A stretch of 64,000 nucleotides of DNA, taken from the NCBI GenBank assembly GCA_012728855.1, contig JAAYEH010000380.1:1-64000 (forward strand). The letters are read 5' to 3'. The notes under the pieces were generated by a model that saw only the letters and a program-made list of their open reading frames with translations, was not told the origin of the DNA and ran no database searches. This document shows, one piece after another, positions 8,688-17,911 of this stretch. The position numbers and the translations under genes are program-made. The stretch is from Rhodopirellula sp. GTDB taxonomy: Bacteria; Planctomycetota; Planctomycetia; Pirellulales; Thermoguttaceae. Each line of letters opens with the position of its first letter. Positions within the stretch are counted from its first letter, which is position 1.

Positions 8688-8702
8688 GCCAGCGTCGGGA
8701 TA

Positions 8703-8797
8703 GTAGATCCCGCTTGCCGAGCGGGATCTTGGAGTCGAACTCCCGTCTGCCAGTCCGAATCGCGCCACCGAGATCCCGCTCGGCAAGCGGGATCTAC
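8703..8797. repeat. Inverted hairpin repeat (GATCCCGC type)
   Basis: Left part GTAGATCCCGCTTGCCGAGC (8703 on) and right part ending in GCAAGCGGGATCTAC (to 8797) form an inverted repeat of about 25 bases per arm. Each arm is itself a hairpin (GATCCCGC...GCGGGATC), as in paired REP/BIME units. It fills the gap between the methyltransferase and the next gene. Confidence 0.8.
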
Positions 8798-8833
8798 CAA
8801 CTGCTGCCCACGTCTGAACCACACGGAGTTGAA

Positions 8834-10711
8834 ATGATCGAGATTCGCCGTCAACAATGGTTGGCCTTGTTTCTGGCGCTGCTTCCCACGGTCCTTTTCG
8901 CGGCGGAGCTTCCCGCACGCGACGAACTGGGCCGCGGCGTCAAGCTCCGCATTTTGGTCGACAAAGTGATGCAGCCGACCGCTGGCTGGGTCACGCAGGA
9001 GTGGATGGTCAAGGCAACGGCCGAGGCCGGATTCAACGTCCTCTCGCCTCGCGCGGGCTATGAGCGACTCGACGAGGTTCGCCAGGTGGCCGCCTGGTGC
9101 AAGCAATACGGACTCTACTACATGCCCTGGATGCGAGGCTCGCTCAATGCCCCGGCAGGGCTCGCCTCCGAGGGCAAACGGGTCGTTTGGGCCGGCGGCA
9201 TCGAGCAGGCGCTCTGGAGCCCCAACTCCGATGAGTTCTGGCAGTGGACCCGCCGCTACATCCTCGAATATGCCAAAATCGGCCGTGAAAACCTCAACCT
9301 CATGGGCGTGTTCCTTGATTACGAGAACTATGCCGAGGGCAAAGCGGGAAATCTCTACTCGCTCTCCTACGACGACGTGATCCTCGGCAAATTCGCCAAG
9401 GCCAAAGGAATCGATCCGCCCAAGCTGGCTTTCGCGGAGAGAAAAGGCTGGCTCGACAAGCAACGTCTTCACGACGATTTCCAGGCGTTTCAGATCGACC
9501 ATTGGCGGCAACGGTGCCGCGAGCTTCGCCAGGCGGTCGACGAGTATGCCCCCGCGTTTCAGTTTTGCATCTATCCGGCGCCTGGAACGCCTTTCATGGT
9601 TGAGGCCGCCTATCGCGAATGGTCGACAAAGCAGGCGCCGATCATTCTGGCCGATCCCTGGGTTTACGGTCGGCCGTCGCAACTGATGCCGCAAACCGAA
9701 GCGCTCGAGGTGAACCGCGAGAAGCTCCTGAAAGGAAGGGAGATACCGCAGCAGGCCGGCATTCCGTTTCTCTACGCCGGCGGGATCGATCCGGTGGTGC
9801 GAGGCGCCGATCCCGAGTTTTCAGGCAAAAACGCCGTAATGATCTCAGAGACGACGGACGGCTACTGGATCTTCTATGAGGGTCCGACCTACACGAAGCC
9901 GGACCACGCCGAATACTGGAAGTGGTTCACGTGGGCGAACCGGGCGATTGCCGCGAATGATTGGCAGGCGTGGCGCGAACCTCGCCAGACCGATGAGAAT
10001 TGGAATCTAGGCGTTTTCAACACAGGCGATCGGCCCGCGCTGACTGCGGCGGCAAAGACCGCTTCGACCGAGTATCCAACGGTCCGTCTCCGCCACGAAA
10101 ACCTGCTGCTGTTGGTCTGCAAGGCGGGCGAAGCGGTGACGATGGAGATCCGCGGCTACCGCATCGGACAGAGTCCGCCGTTGTTGATCTGGGAAGTCCG
10201 CAACCCGGCGATGGAGAAAATCGCCTCGCTCAAATCCCCGCAAGAGCAATCGACCACGGTCGCTTTCACTCCGGATCGCGACGGCGTTTACCTGGTGGGC
10301 GTTTCCGCTGGGGGCGCCGCCTGGTCGGTCGATCGCTCCAGCGTGCCGGTCGGACTCTACGCCGGTCAACCGCTCCATGTGATCTTCGCCGCCAAGCGGC
10401 TCTACTTCCACGTGCCGCGCGGGTTGAAGCAGTTCACACTGAAGGCGAAAGGCAACGGCGCCGAGACGGTCCGGTTGAACGTCTACACGCCCGACGGGCA
10501 GCCGGCGGCCACAGCCCAGACGAAGCCGCTTGCGCAGGAGGTGGCCCTGGAGGTGCCGGTGGCCGATCAGTCCGATGCGGTCTGGTCGCTGGAACTGTGC
10601 CGAGCCGACGAGGGCGTGCTCGAGGACAGCACGATCCAACTCGATCCCAAGCTTCCGCCGGCACTATCGCTGAGGCCGGAAGAGACGCTGCGAAGAGCAA
10701 CGGCCGAGTAA
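8834..10711 (+). CDS. Secreted TIM-barrel, glycoside-hydrolase-like protein with C-terminal beta-sandwich
   Basis: 625 residues. A signal peptide (LALFLALLPTVLFA) is followed from about residue 45 by an alpha/beta-barrel pattern resembling glycoside hydrolases: GFNVLSPRAG, AWCKQYGLYYMPWM, MGVFLDYENYAE (an acidic cluster at a strand end, a good catalytic candidate), FQFCIYPAPG and PIILADPWVY. From about residue 430 a beta-sandwich follows with LYFHVPRGLKQFTLKA and VWSLELCRADEG. This C-terminal part resembles the stand-alone protein at 21766-22503. I cannot assign a GH family or substrate. The frame is open back to 8714, but that stretch is the hairpin repeat; the ATG at 8834 precedes the signal peptide. 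Confidence 0.72.
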   Translation: MIEIRRQQWLALFLALLPTVLFAAELPARDELGRGVKLRILVDKVMQPTAGWVTQEWMVKATAEAGFNVLSPRAGYERLDEVRQVAAWCKQYGLYYMPWMRGSLNAPAGLASEGKRVVWAGGIEQALWSPNSDEFWQWTRRYILEYAKIGRENLNLMGVFLDYENYAEGKAGNLYSLSYDDVILGKFAKAKGIDPPKLAFAERKGWLDKQRLHDDFQAFQIDHWRQRCRELRQAVDEYAPAFQFCIYPAPGTPFMVEAAYREWSTKQAPIILADPWVYGRPSQLMPQTEALEVNREKLLKGREIPQQAGIPFLYAGGIDPVVRGADPEFSGKNAVMISETTDGYWIFYEGPTYTKPDHAEYWKWFTWANRAIAANDWQAWREPRQTDENWNLGVFNTGDRPALTAAAKTASTEYPTVRLRHENLLLLVCKAGEAVTMEIRGYRIGQSPPLLIWEVRNPAMEKIASLKSPQEQSTTVAFTPDRDGVYLVGVSAGGAAWSVDRSSVPVGLYAGQPLHVIFAAKRLYFHVPRGLKQFTLKAKGNGAETVRLNVYTPDGQPAATAQTKPLAQEVALEVPVADQSDAVWSLELCRADEGVLEDSTIQLDPKLPPALSLRPEETLRRATAE

Positions 10712-10966
10712 TTCCGTTTCCACTGACAAGGAACCCGCGAAACAACTCGACGTCTCCGGAACCGGGTGAACACGGAGATTCCCATCCAGCCGCCACCCCC
10801 TTAAAACGGTGGGGTCGAAGTATCATGGCCATACGCTGGCCAGCGTGGCCGAACTTCGCCCATACACCAACCTTCCGACGCCGCCAGCGGTTTCCGGGTC
10901 GCAACTGCTTTAAGCGTAAAAGCTTGTGCTTTACGGCCGCAAATCGGGGATTGACTGTTCACGCCG
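10712..10966. other. Non-coding interval before the hybrid kinase
   Basis: No convincing gene on either strand. Open frames here are short or are shadows of the flanking genes. The only clear structure is a small hairpin near 10913-10935 (CGTAAAagctTGTGCTTTACG type). Confidence 0.5.
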
Positions 10967-10995
10967 TTGGCACGTGATGTGCTAGAAGGTACTAT
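10967..10995 (+). promoter_or_regulatory. Probable sigma70-type promoter for the hybrid kinase
   Basis: TTGGCA at 10967-10972, a spacer of exactly 17 bases, then TACTAT at 10990-10995, about 85 bases before the kinase ATG. Confidence 0.5.
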
Positions 10996-11079
10996 TCGCG
11001 GCCGGCTTTCGCCATATCGCCTCCGGAGTCGCTGCCCCTTTGGTTCGTCACTACATGGCAACTTTCTGTCCGAGGGCTC

Positions 11080-14007
11080 ATGGAGCTGAGAATCGCCAAG
11101 TTCGGGATCGAACGCGAGCGAGACGTTTCGCTGACGGCCCAGCGAGCGCGGTTGCTGGCGTCGCTCGCCGGACTTCCTTCTCAGCGACGGACCGCTTTTG
11201 GCCGGGCATTGACTGAAATCGCCCGCAACGCGGTGAATCACGCGGGCGGCGGCATCGTGGAGTTTCGCGTCCGTGCCAAAGGGGATTGCCAGTGGTTGGA
11301 GGTGATTGTCCGCGACCGCGGGCCGGGCATCCCCGACTTGGAGCATGTCGTGGCGGAGTTGGCGTCGGTTCCCGGCCGCGGGAAGCCGATGTCCGGCCTG
11401 CGGCGAGCCCAAGGATGGGTCGACCATCTTACGCTCGATACGCAGCCCGAGGGGGGGACGGTGGTCCGCATTTCCCAGGCTTTGCCGCCGGGCAGTCCGC
11501 CGCTGACCGAGGGCGCCGCCGCGGATTGGGCCGCGGTGCTGGCCAATAAGTCGCCCCGCTCGGCGCTGGTCAGCAGCCAACGGCGGATCCTCGAGTTGGA
11601 TACGGAGCTGTCCGTCGCCCGCCGTCAGGGCGCCGATCTGCAGCGCGAACTGGAAGATCTGAAGTCGCTGAACGACACGATGTCGCTGTTGGCCCTGGTT
11701 GCCAGCAAGACCGACCACGCCGTAGTGATCCTCGATCAGCACGGCAACGTCGAATGGGTCAACGATGCCTTTGTCCGCATCACCGGCTACGAGCTGCGCG
11801 AAGTGGTCGGCAAGCCGCCCGCGGAATTCCTGCACGGGGCGAAGACCGACGAAGAGTCGCTCCAGGAAATCGACAACGCCTTGAGAAACCAGCATAGCCT
11901 CAACCAGGAGATCCTGCAGTACCGCAAAGATGGCCGCACGTACTGGGCCTCGACCAGTCTCACGCCCGTGCTGGACGACAGCGGCCTACTGACGCGTTGG
12001 ATCGCGATTTTCAGCGATGCCACCCGCCGCCGCCAGGCGCAAGAATCGCTGGAAGCGGCCAAGGAGGCCGCCGAGGCCGCCAGCCGGACGAAGAGCGAAT
12101 TTCTGGCCAACATGAGCCATGAGATCCGCACCCCGATGAACGCCATCATCGGCATGACCGAACTGGCGCTGGGCACGGAGTTGACCGCGGAGCAGCGAGA
12201 ATACCTGCTGACCGTGAAGCAATCGTCCGACGCCCTGCTGAGGCTGTTGAACGACGTGCTCGACCTGTCGAAGATCGAGGCCGGAAAACTGCAGATCGAA
12301 TGGGTTCCCTTCCGATTGCCGGAGCTACTGCACGAGACGATGAAAGCGCTCTCCGTCCGTGCTGCCAGGAAGGGGTTGGAGACCGCTTGGCGTTTTCCCC
12401 CGGACGGCCCCGAGCAGCTCGTCGGCGATCCCATCCGACTGCGACAGATTCTCTTCAACCTGGTGGGAAACGCCATCAAATTCACCAAGAAGGGCGAGGT
12501 GGTGGTTACCGTCGATCCGCAATGGCAAACGGAGACGGAAGTCGCCCTGCACTTTGCCGTGGCCGATACCGGCATCGGCATCCCGGCCGACCGGTTGCAG
12601 CAGATTTTCGAGGCGTTCACGCAGGTCGATAGCTCCACCAGCCGGCGATTCGGGGGCACCGGCCTGGGGCTGACGATCTCTTCGCAGTTGATCGACCTGA
12701 TGGGCGGCCGCATCTGGGTTCAGAGCAAAGTCGGCAAGGGGAGCACCTTTCATTTTTCGCTCCGTTTCGGGCTGCCCGAGACGCAGGAAGCGCCGGACGA
12801 ACCGCCAAGCCGCGGTCACCTGGCGGGGAAATCGGTCCTGGTCGTCGACGACAACGCCACCAATCGCCGTATCCTCAAGGAGTGCCTGCAGAACTGGGGT
12901 ATGCAACCGACCGCTGCGCTGAACGGCCGTTCGGCGCTGGCGGAACTGCAGCGCGCGGCCGCGGAGGGCCGGCCTTTCTCGCTGGTTCTGCTCGATGCCG
13001 CCATGCCGAAAATGGACGGCTTCGAACTCGCCCGCCAGATCCAATCGGGCACGAACGCGCCGCTGCCGACGGTAATGATGCTTTCCTCGTCGGACCGGCC
13101 GGGCGATATCGCGCGCTGCAAAGAGCTGGGGATGGCCGCCTATCTGGTCAAGCCGATCGCGTCGTCCGACCTGCGCGACGCCGTCGAGCGGGCCCTGGGG
13201 CGGCAGGTCTCGTCCCCGGAACCGCCGTCCGAGGCCGGATGTGCCGCACCGCCGCGGGCGCTGCGAATCCTCGTGGCCGACGACAACAAGGCCAACCGAG
13301 TGCTCGCCGCACGGATCCTCGAGAAACGCGGCCACCACGTCGTTTCCGTGCCCGGCGGACGAGAGGCGCTCGACCTCGTCGAGCGGGAGCCATTCGACGT
13401 CGTGTTGCTCGACGTACAGATGCCGAAGATAGACGGTTTTGCCGCCACGGCCGCCATTCGCGGCAAAGAAAAGGAGTCGGGTGGGCACCTGCCGATCATC
13501 GCAATGACCGCCTACGCTATGAGTGGCGATCGCCAGCGATGCCTGGACGCGGGCATGGACGGCTACATTGCGAAACCGTTGCACGCCCGCGAACTGCATA
13601 AGCTGGTGGAAGGCATCGGAGACTCTCTCTCGACGCCTGCCGAAGCGGCGGTCGGCTCGCCGGCACACGTCGCGTTGGACTTCGGGCCCGCCTTGGCGCG
13701 TCTGGAGGGCGATGTGGAACTGCTGCGGGAACAGATGCGGTTCTTCCTCCAGGATGCGCCGGGGCTGTTCGACGACCTCGGCGCGGCGATCGCTCGTTGC
13801 GACGGCACCGCCCTGAATCTCGCCGCGCATCGTCTTAAAGGGCTGGTGGGCAACTTCGACGCCCGCGCCGCCATGCGTGCGGCCCAGCGTCTGGAGACCA
13901 AGGGGCACGACGAGGATTTTAGCGAGGCGGGAGCCGTCTACCAGGATCTTGAGTGCGAACTTGCCCGTCTCCGCCGCGCATTGGAGGCGTTCTTGGAAAA
14001 GGGGTGA
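11080..14007 (+). CDS. Hybrid sensor histidine kinase with extra N-terminal ATPase domain, two receivers and HPt
   Basis: 975 residues, soluble (no membrane segment). In order: an RsbW-like GHKL ATPase domain (about 37-137; EIARNAVNHA N-box, DRGPGIP G1 box); a coiled segment (165-205); a PAS domain (205-320); HisKA (FLANMSHEIRTPMN, His347); HATPase_c (440-565; NLVGNAIKF, DTGIGIP, GTGLGL); receiver 1 (585-705, Asp639); receiver 2 (725-845, Asp778); and an HPt domain (870-970, AAHRLKG, His917). It can therefore run a whole His-Asp-His phosphorelay within one chain. The input is probably cytosolic or redox/ligand sensing through PAS. The N-terminal ATPase is unusual: GHKL domains of this kind usually act as anti-sigma kinases. 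No partner regulator is adjacent. A promoter lies at 10967-10995. Confidence 0.92.
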   Translation: MELRIAKFGIERERDVSLTAQRARLLASLAGLPSQRRTAFGRALTEIARNAVNHAGGGIVEFRVRAKGDCQWLEVIVRDRGPGIPDLEHVVAELASVPGRGKPMSGLRRAQGWVDHLTLDTQPEGGTVVRISQALPPGSPPLTEGAAADWAAVLANKSPRSALVSSQRRILELDTELSVARRQGADLQRELEDLKSLNDTMSLLALVASKTDHAVVILDQHGNVEWVNDAFVRITGYELREVVGKPPAEFLHGAKTDEESLQEIDNALRNQHSLNQEILQYRKDGRTYWASTSLTPVLDDSGLLTRWIAIFSDATRRRQAQESLEAAKEAAEAASRTKSEFLANMSHEIRTPMNAIIGMTELALGTELTAEQREYLLTVKQSSDALLRLLNDVLDLSKIEAGKLQIEWVPFRLPELLHETMKALSVRAARKGLETAWRFPPDGPEQLVGDPIRLRQILFNLVGNAIKFTKKGEVVVTVDPQWQTETEVALHFAVADTGIGIPADRLQQIFEAFTQVDSSTSRRFGGTGLGLTISSQLIDLMGGRIWVQSKVGKGSTFHFSLRFGLPETQEAPDEPPSRGHLAGKSVLVVDDNATNRRILKECLQNWGMQPTAALNGRSALAELQRAAAEGRPFSLVLLDAAMPKMDGFELARQIQSGTNAPLPTVMMLSSSDRPGDIARCKELGMAAYLVKPIASSDLRDAVERALGRQVSSPEPPSEAGCAAPPRALRILVADDNKANRVLAARILEKRGHHVVSVPGGREALDLVEREPFDVVLLDVQMPKIDGFAATAAIRGKEKESGGHLPIIAMTAYAMSGDRQRCLDAGMDGYIAKPLHARELHKLVEGIGDSLSTPAEAAVGSPAHVALDFGPALARLEGDVELLREQMRFFLQDAPGLFDDLGAAIARCDGTALNLAAHRLKGLVGNFDARAAMRAAQRLETKGHDEDFSEAGAVYQDLECELARLRRALEAFLEKG

Positions 14008-14205
14008 GCGTAAGCGTTGGCGAAGAAACACAACGGCCTACCCCAACACGCCATCGAAAGCCCCTGACGTTTGGCAGGTGGCTGAATTCTAGGCAAGAAG
14101 GCAAGAAGATGGTAGGCTGCACGAGGCGGCCGCAAAAGAGGGCCAAGGTTCGATTCGCCGTAACCGTTCCGCGTGGATTTGGCACGAGAATTGAGGAGTC
14201 ATTGC

Positions 14206-14961
14206 ATGGAATTACGAGGCAAGGTTGCGCTGGTCACCGGAGGAACCCGCGGGATCGGCGCGGCCACGGCGGTCGCCTTCGCCCGCGAAGGGATGGACGT
14301 GGCGCTGGTTGCCCGCCGTAATGACGAGCAGGCCCAGAAGACGCGCGAGGCGATTCAGTCGTTGGGGCGGCGGTGCGAGATGATCGTTGCGGACTGCGCC
14401 AAACCGGACGACAACACCCGCGCCGTGGAAGAGGCGGCCGACCGGTTGGGAGCGGTCGACGTGCTGTTGCATTCGGCAGGAGGCCCGGTTCTGGGCGACG
14501 TTCTCAGCGTTTCGCCGCAAGATTGGTATCACGCCTTCGACGTCCATGTTCACGCGGTCTACCATCTCTGCCGCGCCGCAGTGCCGGCAATGCGGCAGAA
14601 GAAGGAAGGCGCAATCGTTCTGGTCTCCTCGGTGGCCGGCATTCGCGGCTGTCCCGGCATCCTTGCCTATCAGGCGGTCAAGGGCGCCGTCCTTCAATTG
14701 ACGCGAGGGCTCGCCCGCGATCTGGCGCCGGACAACATCCGCGTCAATTGCATCGCGCCCGGCGTGATCGAGACCGAATTCCACGTGCTGGCCGGGATGA
14801 GCGAACCGCAGCGGAAACTGAACGTCGAGAAGCGAATCCCGCTGGGCCGCCACGGGCAGCCGGAGCCCATCGCGGAAATGATCCTCCAATTGGCTCGCAA
14901 CGATTACATCACGGGAGAGAACGTTACGGTCGATGGCGGGTTGACGATGCGGATCGCATAA
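14206..14961 (+). CDS. Short-chain dehydrogenase/reductase (FabG-like)
   Basis: 251 residues, the normal length for a classical SDR. The cofactor loop TGGTRGIG is at residues 11-18, the NAG-like loop reads LHSAGGP, the catalytic Ser lies in LVSSVAG, and the catalytic YxxxK is Tyr155/Lys159. The C-terminus LARNDYITGENVTVDGG is the standard SDR ending. It is an NAD(P)-dependent alcohol/ketone oxidoreductase of unknown substrate; FabG-like sequence alone does not prove a fatty-acid role. AGGAG lies 7-8 bases before the ATG at 14206. The pectate lyase gene follows 56 bases downstream, so uronate or sugar oxidation is a reasonable guess. Confidence 0.9.
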   Translation: MELRGKVALVTGGTRGIGAATAVAFAREGMDVALVARRNDEQAQKTREAIQSLGRRCEMIVADCAKPDDNTRAVEEAADRLGAVDVLLHSAGGPVLGDVLSVSPQDWYHAFDVHVHAVYHLCRAAVPAMRQKKEGAIVLVSSVAGIRGCPGILAYQAVKGAVLQLTRGLARDLAPDNIRVNCIAPGVIETEFHVLAGMSEPQRKLNVEKRIPLGRHGQPEPIAEMILQLARNDYITGENVTVDGGLTMRIA

Positions 14962-15017
14962 GAGAGATTATGAACGCCGGTTCTTGTTCTATCACTCAAG
15001 CAAACGGGAGGGTTGCG

Positions 15018-16463
15018 ATGCGTACTGCGGCAAACGTTCTGATCCTGGTTTCCGTCTTTCTGGCCGGCGATGCCTCCGCCGGCGATCCGTCGCTGCGACG
15101 GCAAGCCGCGGAAGGGCTCACGAAGGCCATTGACTTTTTCCAGAACGAGGTCTCCTGCGAAGGCGGGTATCTCTGGAGGTACAGCGACGATTTCGAGCGC
15201 CGCGAAGGGGAGGGCAAAGCGTCGCCCACGACCGTCTGGGTCCAGCCGCCCGGCACGCCCTCGGTCGGCATGGCCATTCTCGGCGCCTACGAAGCCACCG
15301 GCGACAAGCACTACCTGGAGGCGGCTCGCCGCACCGGCATGTGCCTGGTGTGCGGGCAGCTTGAGTCGGGCGGCTGGGACTACCGTATCGATTTTGCTCC
15401 CCAAGACCGCGCTCGCTACGCCTATCGCGTCGAGTCGGGAAGAAAGGAAAAGCTGCGCAATACGAGCACGCTCGACGACGATACGACCCAAGCGGCCCTG
15501 CGAATGCTGATGCGGCTGGACAAGGCGCTCGATTTCAAGGATTCCACGATCCACGATGCGGTCGTCTACGGCCTGGACAAACTGATCCAGACGCAGTACC
15601 CCAACGGGGCCTGGCCGCAGCGATTTGACAGCCCGCTCGATCCGAACCAGTTCCCGGTGAAGAAGGCCAGCTATCCGGAAACATGGTCGCGAAACTATCC
15701 CAAGATCGACTACAAGGCGTTCTATACGTTCAACGACAACGCGATGAACGACGTGATCGACGTGATGTTCGAGGCCTGGCATACCTACGATGAAGCGAAA
15801 TACCGCTCCTCCGCCGAGCGCGCGGGCGGATTCCTCCTGCTGGCCCAGATGCCCGATCCGCAGCCCGGTTGGGCCCAGCAGTACGACGGCGACATGCAAC
15901 CGGCCTGGGCGAGAAAGTTCGAGCCGCCCTCGATCACTGGTGGGGAAGCGTACGGGGTGCTTCGGGCCCTCTTTCGCATCTACCGGGAGACGGGCGACAA
16001 AAAGTACCTCGAACCGGTCCCGCGGGCGATCGATTACTACCGCGGTTCCGTGCTTCCCGATGGCCAACTGGCCCGCTTCTATGAGTTGAAAACCAATCGG
16101 CCGCTCTACTTCACCAAGACCTACGAATTGACGTATGACGACGGCGACATGCCGACCCATTACGCATTCAAGGTGGGCAACTGGATCGATTCCGCCCAGC
16201 GACAATACGACGAACTGGTCAAGCTCTCGCCGGATAAGCTGCGGCAAGTCAACGCGACAAAGCCGGCACGGTCGCCATCATCCAAACTGATCGCCCAGGT
16301 GAAGGCGGTGCTGGGCGACTTGGACGATCGCGGTCGATGGGTCGAAGCCGGCACGCTCCGCTACCAGGGCGACAATGATCCGACACGCCGAGTCATCGAC
16401 TGCACGACGTTCATCCGAAACGTCAACACGCTCAGCGCGTATCTGACGACGAAGGAAGAATAG
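15018..16463 (+). CDS. Pectate lyase, PL10 family
   Basis: 481 residues with a signal peptide (VLILVSVFLAGDASA). The chain shows the PL10 (alpha/alpha-toroid) signature: NGAWPQRF, then FYTFNDNAMNDVI, then MPDPQPGWAQQYDGDMQPAWARKFEPPSITGGE, split here as PQPGWAQQY and PAWARKFEPPSITGGE. Members cleave polygalacturonate by beta-elimination; the Asp of NDNAM and the Arg of WARKFEP lie in the conserved active-site region. The frame is open far upstream, overlapping the SDR gene, but the ATG at 15018 has GGAGGG 7 bases before it and directly precedes the signal peptide. It is secreted and most likely used for plant- or algal-type pectin degradation. Confidence 0.88.
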   Translation: MRTAANVLILVSVFLAGDASAGDPSLRRQAAEGLTKAIDFFQNEVSCEGGYLWRYSDDFERREGEGKASPTTVWVQPPGTPSVGMAILGAYEATGDKHYLEAARRTGMCLVCGQLESGGWDYRIDFAPQDRARYAYRVESGRKEKLRNTSTLDDDTTQAALRMLMRLDKALDFKDSTIHDAVVYGLDKLIQTQYPNGAWPQRFDSPLDPNQFPVKKASYPETWSRNYPKIDYKAFYTFNDNAMNDVIDVMFEAWHTYDEAKYRSSAERAGGFLLLAQMPDPQPGWAQQYDGDMQPAWARKFEPPSITGGEAYGVLRALFRIYRETGDKKYLEPVPRAIDYYRGSVLPDGQLARFYELKTNRPLYFTKTYELTYDDGDMPTHYAFKVGNWIDSAQRQYDELVKLSPDKLRQVNATKPARSPSSKLIAQVKAVLGDLDDRGRWVEAGTLRYQGDNDPTRRVIDCTTFIRNVNTLSAYLTTKEE

Positions 16464-16884
16464 GAGGCCCGAACATCGCCAAACCGGCCCGGCAGCGGTC
16501 CGAACCACTTGCCCGAGAATCCGCGTTGTCGCGGGCTGATCGTCTCGCGGCCCCAAGGGCACGGCTCGCACGATTCGGCTCTGCGAGGGCTGAGGCCCTT
16601 GTGTCTGAACCCGGGCCGGGGTGCCCGCCGGTACTGCCGCCGGACGGCAGCACGATTGCAACAGGTCCATTAACCATGGGAGGTTTTGCCACAGCGATCC
16701 GTCCGACCTTTTCCGTCCGAATTCAACCTCACCGTAAGATCGTCCAGACCCGGTTGCCGCGCACGGCGGCAGAGGCATATGTGATGCGATTCAATCGGAT
16801 GAACCGCGAAGAGGGGGCTTGGGCTGAGATGCTCCTGGAGGACGACCGCGTTAGCTGGCCCAGCGACGATCCAGTTGCCGTGCG
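16464..16884. other. Non-coding interval left of the integration locus
   Basis: I find no supported gene. Open frames here have no domain pattern and no ribosome-binding site. It separates the pectate lyase from the first integrase remnant. Confidence 0.5.
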
Positions 16885-16998
16885 ATCCTCGGACCGGTGC
16901 AGCCCCAGATAGAGGCGGTGATCCCGGCCGGGGATGCTCTGGTGCTCGACGAAGGCTTGCCCGTTGGGGTGGCGGCGGTACTTGGGCGTGTGAGCCAT
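16885..16998 (-). pseudogene. Integrase N-terminal remnant (arm-DNA-binding region)
   Basis: From the ATG at 16998 the minus strand reads MAHTPKYRRHPNGQAFVEH followed by IPGRDHRLYLGLHRSED. This is the opening of planctomycete tyrosine-type integrases (MAKTPKYRxHxxxGQAxVxxxGRDxYLG). Homology stops near 16890; the rest of the reading frame has no integrase pattern and no catalytic domain. It lies 3' of tRNA-Arg. I see this as a decayed integration scar. Confidence 0.6.
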
Positions 16999-17020
16999 CG
17001 GCTGGGCTCCTCCGCGGGGC

Positions 17021-17046
17021 AAAAACGTATCGGACGATACGTTTTT
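17021..17046. terminator. Perfect hairpin with A/T-flanked stem, probable bidirectional terminator
   Basis: AAAAACGTATCG, a 2-base loop, then CGATACGTTTTT: a perfect 12-base stem whose ends are A5 and T5, so it can act in both directions. It lies 73 bases past the 3' end of tRNA-Arg and would end that transcript. Confidence 0.65.
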
Positions 17047-17118
17047 CTTCCCGTCACACGCCGCTCCGCCAGAGATGGCGGGGATGCTAAGTCTAGCTCT
17101 CGGCAGGACTTAATTCAG

Positions 17119-17194
<76 letters not shown>

Positions 17195-17233
17195 GTCTTC
17201 CAAAACCTTTACTGGCAAAGGGTTTCGGATTAG

Positions 17234-17263
17234 GCTATATGGCCGTGTCAATAAATCTGTCAA
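17234..17263 (-). promoter_or_regulatory. Promoter of tRNA-Arg
   Basis: On the minus strand TTGACA (17263-17258) is followed after 17-18 bases by ATATAG/TATAGC (17240-17234). The likely start of transcription is about 30-35 bases before the mature tRNA 5' end. A second TTGACA at 17251-17246 overlaps the spacer. Confidence 0.55.
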
Positions 17264-17386
17264 TAAAATTCGACCATGCGCGGCACACCTTGCGGCGCGT
17301 GAAAGCCGTGCTTGTCGAGGTCGAGTTCGCCATGGTCATGTACCGCATGACCTAATCATACTCCATCGAGGCCGAGGCGCAAAGGG

Positions 17387-17770
17387 ATGGGAAAACGGAA
17401 GCGGGGCCGAAAGAAGGGGAGCCGGAACAAGGGGTACTTCTTTCGGCCGAAACGCGGGTGGTTCTTGGTTGACACCAATGGCAAGTTCGTACCGCTCTGC
17501 TACCAGGACGGCCAACGGATCCGCGACCAGGACAACGATTCCCAAGTCGTTCGAGAAGCCTATCAATGGTACTTAGCTCTCCAGAAGGAGGGCAAGCAGC
17601 AAGCCAGCGGAACCTCGCCGAACCCAATCACGGTCCAGGAAGGAGGATCGCGAAGCCGAACGGATCCATCCCGGTTATGGAACGCTGGCGGCCGTCCAGT
17701 TGACCCCGTTGCACATCGACCAGTGGATCGCCGCGCACAAGGATTGGAGCCCAGGCGGGTTCCGGGTATC
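17387..17770 (+). pseudogene. Site-specific integrase remnant, frameshifted and truncated
   Basis: The frame starting at 17387 reads MGKRKRGRKKGSRNKGYFF and RPKRGWFLVDTNGKFVPLC, the beta-rich arm-binding start of planctomycete integrases, and continues through VREAYQWYLALQKEGKQQA. Near 17640 homology moves to the next frame: EDREAERIHPGYGTLAAV, then LTPLHIDQWIAAHKDWSPG, the core-binding (SAM-like) domain. After about 17770 the similarity ends, so the C-terminal catalytic domain with its Arg-His-Arg-Tyr residues is missing. One frameshift plus a large 3' loss makes it non-functional. It lies about 190 bases upstream of tRNA-Arg. Confidence 0.65.
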
Positions 17771-17911
17771 TTCAATATCAGTGCCAATGAGGGGTGCCGG
17801 AAATCGCGAATTCGAACCCGTGATTTTCGTAAGCACCTTGCCTCCATTATACTTGCAACGAGCCGCCATTAACGGGATGTCGGCCAGAAAGACGTTGGCC
17901 GATGACGTTCA

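Noticed and set aside
12325-14031. A 568-codon minus-strand open frame opposite the hybrid kinase
   Set aside because: Same antisense effect; the plus strand holds clear kinase, receiver and HPt motifs over the whole length.
16526-16912. A 128-codon plus-strand frame left of the tRNA
   Set aside because: No domain pattern and no ribosome-binding site; it partly overlaps the integrase remnant on the other strand.
17795-17845. A tRNA-like stretch (GAATTCGAACCC) that could be a second attachment site or tRNA fragment
   Set aside because: The flanking bases form a 6-base hairpin with a 10-base loop rather than a proper T arm, and no acceptor or anticodon arm can be folded around it.
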